Shown: positions 8,713 through 17,936, numbered from the stretch's first letter. The stretch: 64,000 nt of DNA from Rhodocyclaceae bacterium (GCA_020248265.1 JADCHX010000011.1:62001-126000), one strand, 5' to 3'. A program made the numbers and translations. The notes: generated from the letters alone by a model not told the origin.

Positions 8713-8749
8713 ATTCCGCGCACAGACAGATTCCAGCAGGAGAGCCGCC

Positions 8750-10480
8750 ATGCCGTCGATGCGCCCCCCGATCATGGGTACCCGCCACATGGTGTCCGCC
8801 GGACACTACCTCGCTTCGCATGCGGCGTTCCAGATCCTCGAGTCGGGCGGCAACGCGATCGACGCTGGCGTGGCTGCGGGCATCGCGCTTGGCGTCACGC
8901 AGACCGAGAAGGTGAGCTTCGGCGGCGTCGCCCCGATCATCATCTTCAAGGCCGACACCGGCAAGCTGGTCTCGATCGACGGGCTGGGCGTCTGGCCACG
9001 CCGGATCACGCCCGACTACTTCATGAAGCACCACGGCGGGAAGATCCCGGCCACCTCGATCCGCTCGATCGTGCCGGCTGCGCCCGATGCCTGGCTGACC
9101 GCGCTCGAACTGCACGGCACGATGAGCTTCGGCGAAGTGGCCGCGGCGTCGATCGGTTTCGCGCGCGACGGCTTCGCGATGCACGAGCTGATGTCCGAGT
9201 TCCTGAAGGAGAACGAGGCGTCGTACAAGCGCTACCCGACCAGCTACCCGGTGTTCTTCCCGAATGGCCGCGCGCCCGAGCCGGGCGAGATCTGGCGCCA
9301 GCCCGACCTCGCGCGCACGATGCAGTACATGGCCGACGAGGAACGCGCGGCAGCGTCAAGGGGCGGTGCGAATGCCCGGATGGCCGGCCTGCAGGCTGCC
9401 CGCGACGCGTTCTACAAGGGAGACATCGCGCGCGCGATCGTCAAGTTCCATGCCGAGAGCGGCGGCCTGATGACCGCCGAAGACCTGGCCGAGTTCCGCG
9501 TGCGCCTCGAGCCGACCGTGTCCACCACGTTCGCCGGCATCGACATGCATTGCTGTGGCGCCTGGTGCCAGGGGCCGGTGGTGCCGATGACGCTGAACCT
9601 GCTCAAGGGGCATGACCTCAAGGGATATGGGCACAACTCGACGCGCTACATCCATGTGCTGACCGAGGCGCTGAAGCTCGCGTTCTCCGACCGCCATCAT
9701 TTCTTCGGCGACCCGCGTTTCGTCGACGTGCCGATCGACGACCTGATGTCGCAGGCGTATGCAGACCAGCGCGCCGCGATGATCCGCGCTGACCGCGCCT
9801 GGCCGGAGATGCCGCCGCCGGGCGATCCGCGCAACCAGGGCGATGCCCGCCTGGCGCCGCTGCCGGTGCCCGAGCCGGCGGACAAGTCGCCGCTCGGGGA
9901 CACCTCGTACGCGTGCGTGATCGACCGCCACGGCAATGCGTTCTCGGTGACGCCGTCGGACGGCTCCAACAACTCGCCGCTGGTGCCCGGCATCGGCATC
10001 GTCTGTTCCGGACGTGGCACGCAGTCCTGGGCCGATCCGCGCTACCGCTCGTCGGTGGCCCCGGGCGTGCGGCCGCGGCTCACGCCCAACCCGTCGCTCG
10101 CGCTGAAGGACGGCAAGGCGTTCATGACGCTGGGAACGCCGGGTGGCGACGTCCAGTGCCAGGCGATGGTGCAGGTGTTCCTGAACGTGGTGCTGTTCGG
10201 CATGGACCCGCAGGCCGCGATCGAGGCGCCGCGGTTCTCCAGCTACAGCTTCCCCGGCTCGTTCGAGCCGCACGCGTACTTCCCCGGCCAGCTCGCACTC
10301 GAAGGGCGTATCGAAGACAAGGTGGAGTCCGAGCTCGCAGCGCTGGGCCACCGCACGTTCTGGTGGGACGACTACACCTGGCTTGCTGGCGCGCCGTGCG
10401 CGATCGTCGTCGATCCGGTCACCGGCGTGCTCAGTGGCGGTGCCGATCCGCGGCGCCCGGCGTACGCGCTCGGCTGGTAG
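8750..10480 (+). CDS. Gamma-glutamyltransferase family protein (Ntn-hydrolase)
   Basis: A 576-residue member of the gamma-glutamyltransferase family, autocleaved Ntn-hydrolases that transfer or hydrolyse gamma-glutamyl groups or related amides. The family start SGGNAIDAGVAAGIALGV is present. The self-cleavage nucleophile is most likely T385 in GDTSYACVID, followed by GNAFSVTPSDGS, PNPSLAL and the conserved PGGDVQCQAMVQVFLN. The usual DTTH is DTSY here and no signal peptide is predicted, so it may be a cytoplasmic catabolic relative rather than a periplasmic glutathione-degrading Ggt. The ATG follows AGGAGAG. It sits upstream of an Ldh2-family dehydrogenase gene (67 bases), suggesting a shared catabolic operon. 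Confidence 0.9.
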   Translation: MPSMRPPIMGTRHMVSAGHYLASHAAFQILESGGNAIDAGVAAGIALGVTQTEKVSFGGVAPIIIFKADTGKLVSIDGLGVWPRRITPDYFMKHHGGKIPATSIRSIVPAAPDAWLTALELHGTMSFGEVAAASIGFARDGFAMHELMSEFLKENEASYKRYPTSYPVFFPNGRAPEPGEIWRQPDLARTMQYMADEERAAASRGGANARMAGLQAARDAFYKGDIARAIVKFHAESGGLMTAEDLAEFRVRLEPTVSTTFAGIDMHCCGAWCQGPVVPMTLNLLKGHDLKGYGHNSTRYIHVLTEALKLAFSDRHHFFGDPRFVDVPIDDLMSQAYADQRAAMIRADRAWPEMPPPGDPRNQGDARLAPLPVPEPADKSPLGDTSYACVIDRHGNAFSVTPSDGSNNSPLVPGIGIVCSGRGTQSWADPRYRSSVAPGVRPRLTPNPSLALKDGKAFMTLGTPGGDVQCQAMVQVFLNVVLFGMDPQAAIEAPRFSSYSFPGSFEPHAYFPGQLALEGRIEDKVESELAALGHRTFWWDDYTWLAGAPCAIVVDPVTGVLSGGADPRRPAYALGW

Positions 10481-10547
10481 CAGTCGGCCTTTCACGAACG
10501 CCGGCGCAGTCCGGCGCGCAGTCCTGCAACAACGGAGGAGCATCACC

Positions 10548-11618
10548 ATGCTGTTAATCCCGGCCGATCGCATCCGGCAACAGAGCTTCAACATCCTGCG
10601 CGCCTGGGGCCAGAGCGAGGCGCATGCGAACATCACCGCCGACATCCTGACCGAGACCGACCTGCGCGGCATCGATTCGCACGGACTGTCGATGCTGCCG
10701 GTGTACGAAGAGCAGCTCGCCACCAAGCTGAACATGAAGCCGGACATCAAGGTGGTGCGCGAGACGCCGGTCTCCGCACTCATCGATGCCGACAACGGCC
10801 TGGGCCACGTGCCCGGCCACATGGGCATGTCGATGGCGATCGCCAAGGCGAAGGTGATCGGCATGGCGATGGTGACCGTGCGGCGGTCCGGCCATTACGG
10901 TGCGGCCGGCTACTACACCGACATGGCCGCGCGCGAAGGGTTGATCGGCATCTCCATGACCTCCTCGCGCGGCCTGGCGATGGTGCCGACCTTCGGCGCC
11001 GAACCGGTGTTCGGCACCAACCCGATCTCGGTCGCCGCGCCGGCGAAGCGCAACAAGCCGTTCAACCTCGACATGGCGACCACCACGGTCGCGGTCGGCA
11101 AGCTGAAGCTGAAGTGGCTCATCCACAAGCCGCTGCCGGTCGGCTGGGCGGTCGACGAGCAGGGCCAGCCGCTGACCGATTCGGCGCGTGCATTCAAGCT
11201 GAAGAACATCACGCCCCTGGGTGGCACGCGAGAGCTGGGCAGCCACAAGGGTTACGGCCTCGCCGCGGTGGTCAACATGCTTTCCGCGACGCTGTCCGGC
11301 GCCGCGTTCCAGCCGCTGCGGCTGCAGCGCGAAGACCCGGCCGCGCCGGACAACATCGGCCACTTCTTCATGGCCTTCGACCCGAAGCTGTTCCGCGAAG
11401 AGGGCGAGTTCGAACACGACATGGACGAGATGCTCGACTACCTGCGCGCTGTCAAGCCGACCGATCCGGCCCGGCCGGTGATGGTGCCTGGCGACCCGGA
11501 GTACCAGGAGCGCGAGCAGCGGTTGCGCGTCGGCGTGCCGGTGCCGGAGATGCTCGACGAACTGGTGCGCAAGGTGTGCACGAAGTCCGGCGCGGCATAC
11601 GTGCTGGGCCATGGCTGA
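10548..11618 (+). CDS. Ldh2/malate-lactate dehydrogenase family oxidoreductase
   Basis: A 356-residue protein of the type-2 malate/L-lactate/L-sulfolactate dehydrogenase family, which has its own NAD(P)-binding fold, not a Rossmann fold. Signature segments are in order: DLRGIDSHGLSMLPVY, RRSGHYGAAGYYT, FGTNPISVAAP, LDMATTTVAVGK and GSHKGYGLA. The histidines in DSHG and SGHYG are the expected active-site residues. It should oxidise a 2-hydroxy acid to the 2-oxo acid; the substrate is unknown. The ATG follows GGAGGAG. It overlaps the next membrane-protein gene by eight bases. Confidence 0.93.
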   Translation: MLLIPADRIRQQSFNILRAWGQSEAHANITADILTETDLRGIDSHGLSMLPVYEEQLATKLNMKPDIKVVRETPVSALIDADNGLGHVPGHMGMSMAIAKAKVIGMAMVTVRRSGHYGAAGYYTDMAAREGLIGISMTSSRGLAMVPTFGAEPVFGTNPISVAAPAKRNKPFNLDMATTTVAVGKLKLKWLIHKPLPVGWAVDEQGQPLTDSARAFKLKNITPLGGTRELGSHKGYGLAAVVNMLSATLSGAAFQPLRLQREDPAAPDNIGHFFMAFDPKLFREEGEFEHDMDEMLDYLRAVKPTDPARPVMVPGDPEYQEREQRLRVGVPVPEMLDELVRKVCTKSGAAYVLGHG

Positions 11619-12459
11619 GGCTGGTCACCCGGGCCTGCCTTCTGCGCCCGGCACCGGTGCGCCAGCAGCCGGCGATGGTCCGGCCACGCCACCGCCCGCG
11701 CCGCTCGCCTCGCCCGGCGCGGTGCGCCGCTGGCTGTCGCTGGGCCTGCGCGACTTCGCAGCGATGCCGGTGGCCAGCCTGTTCTACGGCCTCGTGTTCG
11801 TCGCGATGGCCTTCGTGCTCGAGGCGTTCATCCACGATGGCGCGTGGATGCTGGCGTTCGTCACCGGCTTCGCGCTGGTGGCACCGTTCCTGGCACTCGG
11901 TCTGTACGCGCTGTCGCGCGACCGTACCTTGGCGGTCCCGGTGCCGCTACGCGCCTCGTTCATCGCGTCGCTCACCGCCTGGCGCATCAACCTCGGCCAG
12001 GTGGCGATCTACGGCGTCATCCTGACCCTGCTGCTTGCCGCCTGGGTGCGGGTGTCGGTGGTACTGGTGGCCCTGTTCTTCGACCAGCCGGCGAGCAGCC
12101 TGTCGGCGCTTGCAGCCGGCCTTGCGCAGGATCCGGAAGGCTTCGTGTTCTTCGCGGTGTACTTCGTCGTCGGCGGCGGCTTCGCGTGGCTGGTTTTCGC
12201 CACCGGCGTGGTGTCGCTGCCGATGATGCTCGACCGGCCGGTGGACGTGCTGTCGGCGATGATCTGGAGCATGCAGGCGGCGCTGACCAACGGCGCGACG
12301 ATGCTGCGCTGGGCGGCGACGATCGCGGCACTGCTCGGACTGGGCATGCTCGGCCGCTTCCTGCCGTTGGCGCTGATCGTGCCGGTGATCGGCCATGCGA
12401 GCTGGCACGTGTACCGGGAACTGGCCGGCGGGGACCGCCGGCGCAGGCAGGCCGCCTGA
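11611..12459 (+). CDS. DUF2189 membrane protein
   Basis: A 282-residue integral membrane protein of the DUF2189 type. After a Pro/Ala-rich cytoplasmic N-terminus of about 35 residues come six hydrophobic segments, with the family features WLSLGLRDFAAMP and FALVAPFLALGLYALSR near the start and VSLPMMLDRPVDVLSA before the last pair. Function is unknown. The start overlaps the dehydrogenase gene by eight bases, so translation is probably coupled, although a functional link is not obvious. The tail is strongly basic. It converges on a Bug receptor gene ten bases away. Confidence 0.85.
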   Translation: MAEAGHPGLPSAPGTGAPAAGDGPATPPPAPLASPGAVRRWLSLGLRDFAAMPVASLFYGLVFVAMAFVLEAFIHDGAWMLAFVTGFALVAPFLALGLYALSRDRTLAVPVPLRASFIASLTAWRINLGQVAIYGVILTLLLAAWVRVSVVLVALFFDQPASSLSALAAGLAQDPEGFVFFAVYFVVGGGFAWLVFATGVVSLPMMLDRPVDVLSAMIWSMQAALTNGATMLRWAATIAALLGLGMLGRFLPLALIVPVIGHASWHVYRELAGGDRRRRQAA

Positions 12460-12469
12460 CCGCCCCGGC

Positions 12470-13474
12470 TCAGTCCGCCTTCAGCCCGAGCGCGCGCACG
12501 ATCTTGCCGGCGCGGTCGGTTTCGACGCGCAGGAAGGTGTCGAACTCGGCAGGCGACATGCCACCGGTGGTGAGGCCGAGCTTGGCGAAGGTGTCTACCA
12601 CCTCCGGCAGCTTCAGCGCGCGCAGCATCTCGGCATTGAGCCGGTCGATGATCGGCTTCGGTACGCCGGCACGCGTGGCCGCGCCGAACCAGTTGGTGGC
12701 ATCGAAGCCGGGATAGCCCGATTCGGCGATGGTCGGCACCTGCTTGAGCGTGTCGGCCCGCTGCAGCGAGGTGACCGCGATCGGCCGCATGCGTCCGTTG
12801 GCGACATAGGGCGAGCAGTCGAGCACGTTGCCGATCAGCATGCTGGTGTGCCCGCCAAGCACCGAACTGGTGGCCGGCGCACCACCGCCGTAGGCGACGT
12901 TGGTCATGCGGATCTTCGCGGTCATCGAGAACAGCTCGCCGGCGATGCGCCCGCCGCCGAGCGCGCTCGACACGCCCCAGGTCAGCTCGTCCGGGCGCTT
13001 CTGGGCCAGGGCAACGAGTTCTTTCACCGTCTTCACCGGCAGCGCCGGGTTCACGCAGATGATCAGCGGGTTGTGCACCAGCCGGGTGATGCCGGCGAAA
13101 TCCTTCGCGGAATCGTAGGGCAGCTTCGAATACGCGGCCGGGTTCACCGTGAAGCTGGTGGCGATCACGTTGAAGGTATGGCCGTCGGGCGGCGACCGCA
13201 TCAGCAACTCGGTGGCGATCACCGTGTTCGCGCCGGTGCGGTTCTCGACCACCACCTGCTGGCCCAGCGCCTTCGACAGCGGCTGCGCGATCACGCGGCC
13301 GACGGTGTCGCCGGTGCCCCCGGGCGGAAACGGCACCAGGAAGCGCAGCGGCTTCGACGGGAAGTCCTGTGCCAGCACCGCAGGTGCGAAGGGCGCGGCC
13401 AGCGCGGCGATCGCGAGGGCGACGGCCGTGGCTGTCGGTCGCGGCAGGTCGATGGTGCGTGTGCGGGCGTGCAT
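12470..13474 (-). CDS. Bug/TctC-family periplasmic solute receptor
   Basis: A 334-residue Bug receptor. The signal peptide ends at APAVLAQ and the mature protein begins DFPSKPLRFLVPFPPGGTGD. The next binding loop is ENRTGANTVIATELL, and the usual PYKG loop is replaced by AYGGGAP, so the ligand pocket differs from its neighbours. It reads leftward, divergent from another Bug gene across 251 bases. That gap includes an AT-richer stretch near 13520-13550 but no palindrome or -35/-10 pair that I can defend. Confidence 0.94.
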   Translation of the reverse strand: MHARTRTIDLPRPTATAVALAIAALAAPFAPAVLAQDFPSKPLRFLVPFPPGGTGDTVGRVIAQPLSKALGQQVVVENRTGANTVIATELLMRSPPDGHTFNVIATSFTVNPAAYSKLPYDSAKDFAGITRLVHNPLIICVNPALPVKTVKELVALAQKRPDELTWGVSSALGGGRIAGELFSMTAKIRMTNVAYGGGAPATSSVLGGHTSMLIGNVLDCSPYVANGRMRPIAVTSLQRADTLKQVPTIAESGYPGFDATNWFGAATRAGVPKPIIDRLNAEMLRALKLPEVVDTFAKLGLTTGGMSPAEFDTFLRVETDRAGKIVRALGLKAD

Positions 13475-13725
13475 GGTCTCCTCCGGGGCTTTCGATGGCT
13501 CATGGTCTGGACGCGTCGGGCTTTCATTGTAGTCAAACTGTGTCGCGACGATGCGACGGCCGGCGCATGGACTATCCTAGCCATGGCGACTCCGACAGTC
13601 GATGAGCTGGTGCCGACTGCATTTGCCCCCGGGGACCGCAGCGACAGCGATAACTACAACGACAACGATGGCGGCGATGGCGTTGGCCTGCGGGCCGGCC
13701 CGCCGATCCGCACAGGAGGAGTTCG

Positions 13726-14724
13726 ATGCATCCAGTCCAGGGATCCATGCTGCGCGCAGGCCCGGCAGCTGCGGTTGCGGGCAGCATCATGCTCGCGCTC
13801 GCGGGGCCGTTGCAGGCGCAGCAGGACACGAAGATCACCCGCCCGATCCGGATGATCGTGCCGTACGTGCCTGGCGGTGGCACCGACACGCTGGCGCGTA
13901 TCGTCGCGCCGTTCATCGCCGAGGCGTTCGGGCAGACGGTGCTGGTCGACAACCGGCCGGGTGCGAGCAGCACGCTGGGCACGCAGATCGTTGCCCAGGC
14001 GGTGCCCGACGGCCACACGATCGGCATGATCGACGCCGCCTTCCTGATCAACCCGAGCCTGCTCGGCAAGCTGCCCTACGACACGGTGAAGGATTTCTCG
14101 CCGATCGTGCTGGTGGCGACCTCGCCGCTGGTGCTGCTGGTGCATCCGACGGTGCGCGCGGCCAGTGTCAAGGAACTGGTGGCGCTGGCCCGGGCACAGC
14201 CGGGCAAGCTCACCTTCGGTTCGGCCGGCAACGGTACCGCGGTGCACCTCGCCGGCGAACAGTTGCGCTCGGTGGCCGGCATCGACCTGCAGCACATCGC
14301 CTACAAGGGGGCCGGCCAGTCGATCGGTGAAGTGCTCGGCGGCCAGATCACGATGGTGTTCACCACGCCCAGCGGCGGCCGGCAGCATGCGGCGAGCGGC
14401 AAGCTGCGCGCGCTGGGCATCACCTCGGCGAAGCGGTTCGGCGGCATGCCCGACGTACCGACCTTCGGCGAGAGCGGCTACCCGGGCGTGGACGCGGCGA
14501 CGATCAACGGGCTCGTCGGTCCGGCGCGCCTGCCGCGCGACTACGTGCAGCGCGTGAACGAGGCGGTGATGCGCGGCATGCAGCGGCGCGAGACGCAGGA
14601 CCGGCTGCAGGAACTCGGCTTCGACGCGGCTGGCGGCACGCCGGCGCAGTTCGGCGCCTGGATCGTCGCCGAGACCGCGAAATGGGCGAAGGTGGTGAAG
14701 GACTCCGGCGCGAAGCCGGAATAA
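13726..14724 (+). CDS. Bug/TctC-family periplasmic solute receptor
   Basis: A 332-residue Bug receptor with a signal peptide ending at GPLQAQ. It has RPIRMIVPYVPGGGTDTLAR, DNRPGASSTLGTQIVAQ and HIAYKGAGQSIGEV, all standard family loops. The ATG follows AGGAGGAG. The next gene, an enolase-superfamily enzyme, begins 26 bases later and is followed by a third Bug gene. This is a receptor-enzyme-receptor unit, so the receptors may collect the substrate of the enzyme. Confidence 0.95.
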   Translation: MHPVQGSMLRAGPAAAVAGSIMLALAGPLQAQQDTKITRPIRMIVPYVPGGGTDTLARIVAPFIAEAFGQTVLVDNRPGASSTLGTQIVAQAVPDGHTIGMIDAAFLINPSLLGKLPYDTVKDFSPIVLVATSPLVLLVHPTVRAASVKELVALARAQPGKLTFGSAGNGTAVHLAGEQLRSVAGIDLQHIAYKGAGQSIGEVLGGQITMVFTTPSGGRQHAASGKLRALGITSAKRFGGMPDVPTFGESGYPGVDAATINGLVGPARLPRDYVQRVNEAVMRGMQRRETQDRLQELGFDAAGGTPAQFGAWIVAETAKWAKVVKDSGAKPE

Positions 14725-14750
14725 GCCGGAACAGGACGGGAGAACAGACG

Positions 14751-15872
14751 ATGACGATCCGCTCGGTCGATACCGTGGCCGTGACCCTGCCGTTCGAGAT
14801 GGGCGGTCCGAAGCCGATGTTCGGCGGCAAATCGCGCCAGATGGAGATGCTGCTGGTGCGCGTGGAGACCGAGGATGGGCTGGTCGGCTGGGGCGAAGCG
14901 TTCGGCTTCGCGGTCTGGCCGTCTACCCGCACCGCGCTGCACACGCTGGTCGCGCCGCTCGCGGTGGGGCGCGACGAGGCGGACATCGCCGGCATCCGCA
15001 ACGACCTCGCGCGAAAGCTGCACCTGCTCGGACGCACCGGGCCGGTGATGTTCGCACTGTCGGGGCTGGACATCGCGCTGTGGGACATCGCTGGCAAGCG
15101 CGCCGGGCTGCCGCTGTGGAAGCTGCTCGCGGCGCTGCCGGCCGGTCGCGGTGCGGCCGCAGGCGAGGGCGTGCGGATGCCGGCCTACGCCAGCCTGCTG
15201 CGCTATGGCGATGCGAAGCTGGTGTCGGCCAACACCGCGCGCGCCGTCGCGGCGGGGTATCGGCAGGTCAAGCTGCACGAGATCACCGTCGACGCGGTCG
15301 CTGCTGCGCGGGCCGCCGCGGGGCCGGACGTCGCGCTGATGATGGACTGCAACTGCCCATGGACCGGCGACGAGGCACTGGCGATCGCCGATGGCGTGCG
15401 GCCGCACGGCCTGGCCTGGTTCGAGGAGCCGGTCTGGCCGCCCGAGGATTTTCCGACGCTCGCGCGCGTGCGCCGCATGTGCGGCATGCCGGTGTCCGCC
15501 GGCGAGAACGCGATGAGCGCCGGCGATTTCGAGCGCATGTTCGAGGCAGGCGCGGTCGACATCGCGCAGCCGAGCGTCACCAAGATCGGCGGCGTCAGCG
15601 GTTTCGTCGAGGTGGTCGAGGCGGCGCGCCGGCACGGCGTGCGGGTGGTCGCGCACTCGCCGTACTTCGGCCCGGGGCTGCTGGCGACGCTGCACCTGAC
15701 CCATGCGCTGCTCGAGTCCGGGACGCCGATCGAGTACTCGTTCGTCGACCTGGGCGAGAATCCGCTGCGCGGCACAACGACCGTCGAGGGTGGCACAATC
15801 GCCGTGCCGGGCCAGCCGGGCCTGGGAGCCGATCCCGATCCCGCAACGCTCGAGCGCTGCACGATCGACTGA
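14751..15872 (+). CDS. Mandelate racemase/muconate lactonizing enzyme family protein
   Basis: A 373-residue enolase-superfamily enzyme. The barrel carries QVKLHE, where the second catalytic lysine of K-x-K is a histidine (K-x-H). Metal ligands sit in MDCNCPW, FEEPV and AGENAMSAGD, and the C-terminal side has DIAQPSVTKIGGVSGF and AHSPYFGPG. The K-x-H arrangement with a lysine in SVTKIGG sets it apart from the mandelate-racemase-like enzyme in the first 4 kb, so another acid or sugar acid is expected. The capping domain is complete. It lies between two Bug receptor genes, all on the same strand with short gaps. Confidence 0.9.
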   Translation: MTIRSVDTVAVTLPFEMGGPKPMFGGKSRQMEMLLVRVETEDGLVGWGEAFGFAVWPSTRTALHTLVAPLAVGRDEADIAGIRNDLARKLHLLGRTGPVMFALSGLDIALWDIAGKRAGLPLWKLLAALPAGRGAAAGEGVRMPAYASLLRYGDAKLVSANTARAVAAGYRQVKLHEITVDAVAAARAAAGPDVALMMDCNCPWTGDEALAIADGVRPHGLAWFEEPVWPPEDFPTLARVRRMCGMPVSAGENAMSAGDFERMFEAGAVDIAQPSVTKIGGVSGFVEVVEAARRHGVRVVAHSPYFGPGLLATLHLTHALLESGTPIEYSFVDLGENPLRGTTTVEGGTIAVPGQPGLGADPDPATLERCTID

Positions 15873-15909
15873 TCGCGCGGCGGCGCTGGATGATCGGAAG
15901 CGAACGACG

Positions 15910-16908
15910 ATGCGACAGACGACTGTCCGCGGCAACCGGTGTTTACCCGCAGTTGCGCTGGTTGCCCTTGCGACGAGCCTGCTGGCGCCGGTGGGCCCCG
16001 CATCCGCGCAGGAATGGCCGGCGAAGCCGATCCGGTTGCTGGTCGGCTTTCCGGTAGGCGGCGCGGCCGACATCCTCGCGCGGCTGCATGCGGCCCGCCT
16101 GCAGGATGCGATCGGGCAGACGATCGTGGTCGACAATCGGGGCGGCGCTGGCGGCGTGATCGCGACCGAGCTCGCGGCGCGCGCGGCTGGCGACGGCTAC
16201 ACGCTGCTGTTCACCTCGCTGCCGCATGTCATCAACCCGCCGCTGTATGGCAAGGTCGCGTACCACCCGGTCAGGGATTTCCAGCCGGTCACGCTGCTGG
16301 TGAACGTGCCGCTGCTGATGGCGGTGCCCGCTACGCTGCCGATGAAGACCGTGAAGGACGTGATCGCGCTGGCGAAGGCGAATCCGGGCAAGGTGAACTA
16401 CGGCTCTGCCGGCAACGGCAGCAGCAGCCACCTTGCGGTGGAGATGTTCAAGTCGATGGCGGGCGTGGACATCCAGCACATCCCCTACAAGGGCACCGGG
16501 CCGCTGATCACCGACCTGCTGAGCGGGCAGGTCAGCATGACGATCGCCAGCATCGTGCCGCTGATCCCGCAGGTCCGGGCCGGCAAACTTCGGCCGGTCG
16601 CGGTGACCGGCGTGCGCCGTTCAGGCGCGCTGCCCGATGTGCCGACGATCGCCGAGGCCGGCGTGCCGGGATACGACATGACCAACTGGTTCGGCATCCT
16701 GGCCCCGGCCGGGCTGCCTGCGCCGATCCTCGGCCGCCTCGATGCCGTGCTGCGCAGGATCGTCGCAGCCCCGGACGTGCGCGAAGTCTATGCGCAGCAG
16801 GGCGCCGATCCGGTCGGCGCCGGCCCGGAGGCCTTCGCGAAGGTGATCGCCGCCGACATCCCCAAGTGGGATAAGGTCGTGCGCCAGTCCGGCGCCCGCG
16901 TCGACTGA
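15910..16908 (+). CDS. Bug/TctC-family periplasmic solute receptor
   Basis: A 332-residue Bug receptor. The signal peptide ends at GPASAQ; the mature part has EWPAKPIRLLVGFPVGGAAD, DNRGGAGGVIATELAARA and HIPYKGTGPLITDLLSGQ. GFPVGG in place of VPFPPGG is a small variation of the first ligand loop. The longer open frame upstream overlaps the enolase-family gene, so the ATG with a normal signal peptide was chosen. It is the last gene of its unit and is followed by a GGGTCAGACC repeat hairpin that may mark the transcript end. Confidence 0.94.
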   Translation: MRQTTVRGNRCLPAVALVALATSLLAPVGPASAQEWPAKPIRLLVGFPVGGAADILARLHAARLQDAIGQTIVVDNRGGAGGVIATELAARAAGDGYTLLFTSLPHVINPPLYGKVAYHPVRDFQPVTLLVNVPLLMAVPATLPMKTVKDVIALAKANPGKVNYGSAGNGSSSHLAVEMFKSMAGVDIQHIPYKGTGPLITDLLSGQVSMTIASIVPLIPQVRAGKLRPVAVTGVRRSGALPDVPTIAEAGVPGYDMTNWFGILAPAGLPAPILGRLDAVLRRIVAAPDVREVYAQQGADPVGAGPEAFAKVIAADIPKWDKVVRQSGARVD

Positions 16909-16950
16909 AATCCGGGACAGAGACGATTTTCCCGGCCGAGTCCGGTAGTC

Positions 16951-17010
16951 GACCCTGGGGTCAGACCCCAGGGTCAGACCCCAGGGTCAGACCCCAGGGT
17001 CAGACCCGGG
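16951..17010. repeat. Tandem 13-bp repeat TCAGACCCCAGGG with terminal hairpin
   Basis: Three perfect 13-base units (16961, 16974 and 16987) are followed by a partial fourth (17000-17010). At the left end, the arms GACCCTGGGG (16951-16960) and CCCCAGGGTC (16966-16975) form a perfect 10-bp hairpin around TCAGA. Because each unit repeats half of the palindrome, alternative hairpins can form with later copies. The element shares the GGGGTCAG core with the cluster near 6.3 kb and likewise lies at the 3' end of a gene. Confidence 0.9.
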
Positions 17011-17072
17011 TTGCGGGAGGAAGCTGTTTCGGCCCCGGATTTCTGGCCGGGCCGGGTTCTGGGTACTTGTGC

Positions 17073-17101
17073 TTGCCAAACGGGATCTTCGCGCCTATCA
17101 T
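17073..17101 (+). promoter_or_regulatory. Sigma-70 promoter of rpsU (macromolecular synthesis operon)
   Basis: A -35 box TTGCCA (17073-17078) and a -10 box TATCAT (17096-17101), each five of six to consensus, are separated by the ideal 17 bases. The rpsU ATG lies 35 bases further on. This is the clearest promoter in the window and would drive rpsU and, through read-through, yqeY and dnaG. Confidence 0.75.
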
Positions 17102-17136
17102 TCGCGGTTCACTCAACCGACCCGACGCCAAACCGC

Positions 17137-17349
17137 ATGCCAAGTGTCCGCGTAAAAGAAAACGAGCCTTTCGAAGTTGCGCTTCGTCGCTTCAAGCGGA
17201 CGATCGAGAAGACTGGCCTCCTGACCGAACTTCGTGCACGCGAGTTCTATGAGAAGCCCACGTCCGAGCGCAAGCGCAAGCTCGCCGCCGCGGTCAAGCG
17301 TCATTACAAGCGTGTGCGTGGACAACTGCTCCCGCCCCGGATGTACTGA
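17137..17349 (+). CDS. rpsU: 30S ribosomal protein S21
   Basis: A 70-residue, very basic protein matching bS21 in full: the [20 protein letters not shown] start, the [13 protein letters not shown] middle and the RVRGQLLPP-like tail. S21 binds the 30S platform and helps mRNA selection and initiation. It is first in the macromolecular synthesis order rpsU-yqeY-dnaG-rpoD seen in many proteobacteria. A strong promoter precedes it and an intrinsic-terminator-like hairpin follows, which would allow more S21 than primase to be made from one promoter. Confidence 0.97.
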   Translation: MPSVRVKENEPFEVALRRFKRTIEKTGLLTELRAREFYEKPTSERKRKLAAAVKRHYKRVRGQLLPPRMY

Positions 17350-17393
17350 TCGCCCCAGCACTCCCGCCCGTCGCCCAGCGGCGGGTAGCCCTG

Positions 17394-17416
17394 ACGGCGG
17401 CTCCGGCCGCCGTTTT
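17394..17416 (+). terminator. Intrinsic terminator/attenuator after rpsU
   Basis: A perfect 8-bp stem, ACGGCGGC paired with GCCGCCGT around the loop TCCG, is followed by a short T run. It lies between rpsU and yqeY. The T tract is only three bases beyond the stem, so termination is probably partial. In Escherichia coli a terminator between rpsU and dnaG plays the same attenuating role. Confidence 0.65.
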
Positions 17417-17468
17417 GCATTGCGGGCGTCGTTGAAAACGCGTCATATCCCTACCGATCTTCAGCGCC

Positions 17469-17936
17469 ATGACCCTACGTGCCACGATCCAGGAAGACAT
17501 GAAGGCCGCAATGCGGAGCCGCGAGGCCGATCGCCTCGCCGCCATCCGCCTGCTCTGGTCGGCCGTGAAGCAGCGCGAGGTCGACGAGCGCAAGGAACTC
17601 GTCGATGCCGAGGTCACGGCAGTCATCGACCGGATGATCAAGCAGCGTCGTGACTCGATCGCGCAGTTCGAGCAGGGCGGTCGCGCCGACCTCGCCGCGA
17701 AGGAGCAGCAGGAACTGGCGGTGCTGCAGGCCTACATGCCGCAGGCCCTGTCCCAGGCCGAGGTCGACGCGGAGATCGCCGAGGCGATCGCCTCCGTCGT
17801 CGACTCGACCCGTGCACCCTCGGGTGCCGACATGGGCAAGGTGATGGCCGTGCTCAAGCCGCGGCTCGCAGGACGGACCGACCTCGCGAAAGTGTCGGCC
17901 ATGGTGAAGGCACGCCTCGCGCAGCCCGCCGCTTGA
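17469..17936 (+). CDS. yqeY: GatB/YqeY domain protein
   Basis: A 155-residue YqeY-family protein consisting of the domain that also forms the C-terminus of GatB (tRNA-dependent amidotransferase). Family segments are MTLRATIQEDMKAAMRSREAD, LLWSAVKQREVDER, EQGGRADLAAKEQQELAVLQ and SGADMGKVMAVLKPRLAG. A tRNA-related role is assumed from the domain, but the precise function is unknown. Its stop overlaps the TTG start of dnaG, so the two are translationally coupled. Confidence 0.93.
   Translation: MTLRATIQEDMKAAMRSREADRLAAIRLLWSAVKQREVDERKELVDAEVTAVIDRMIKQRRDSIAQFEQGGRADLAAKEQQELAVLQAYMPQALSQAEVDAEIAEAIASVVDSTRAPSGADMGKVMAVLKPRLAGRTDLAKVSAMVKARLAQPAA

Noticed and set aside
16951-17010. Intrinsic terminator of the Bug gene before rpsU
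   Set aside because: The stem is good but no T run follows on either strand. It may act as a transcript end, but it is reported only as a repeat.
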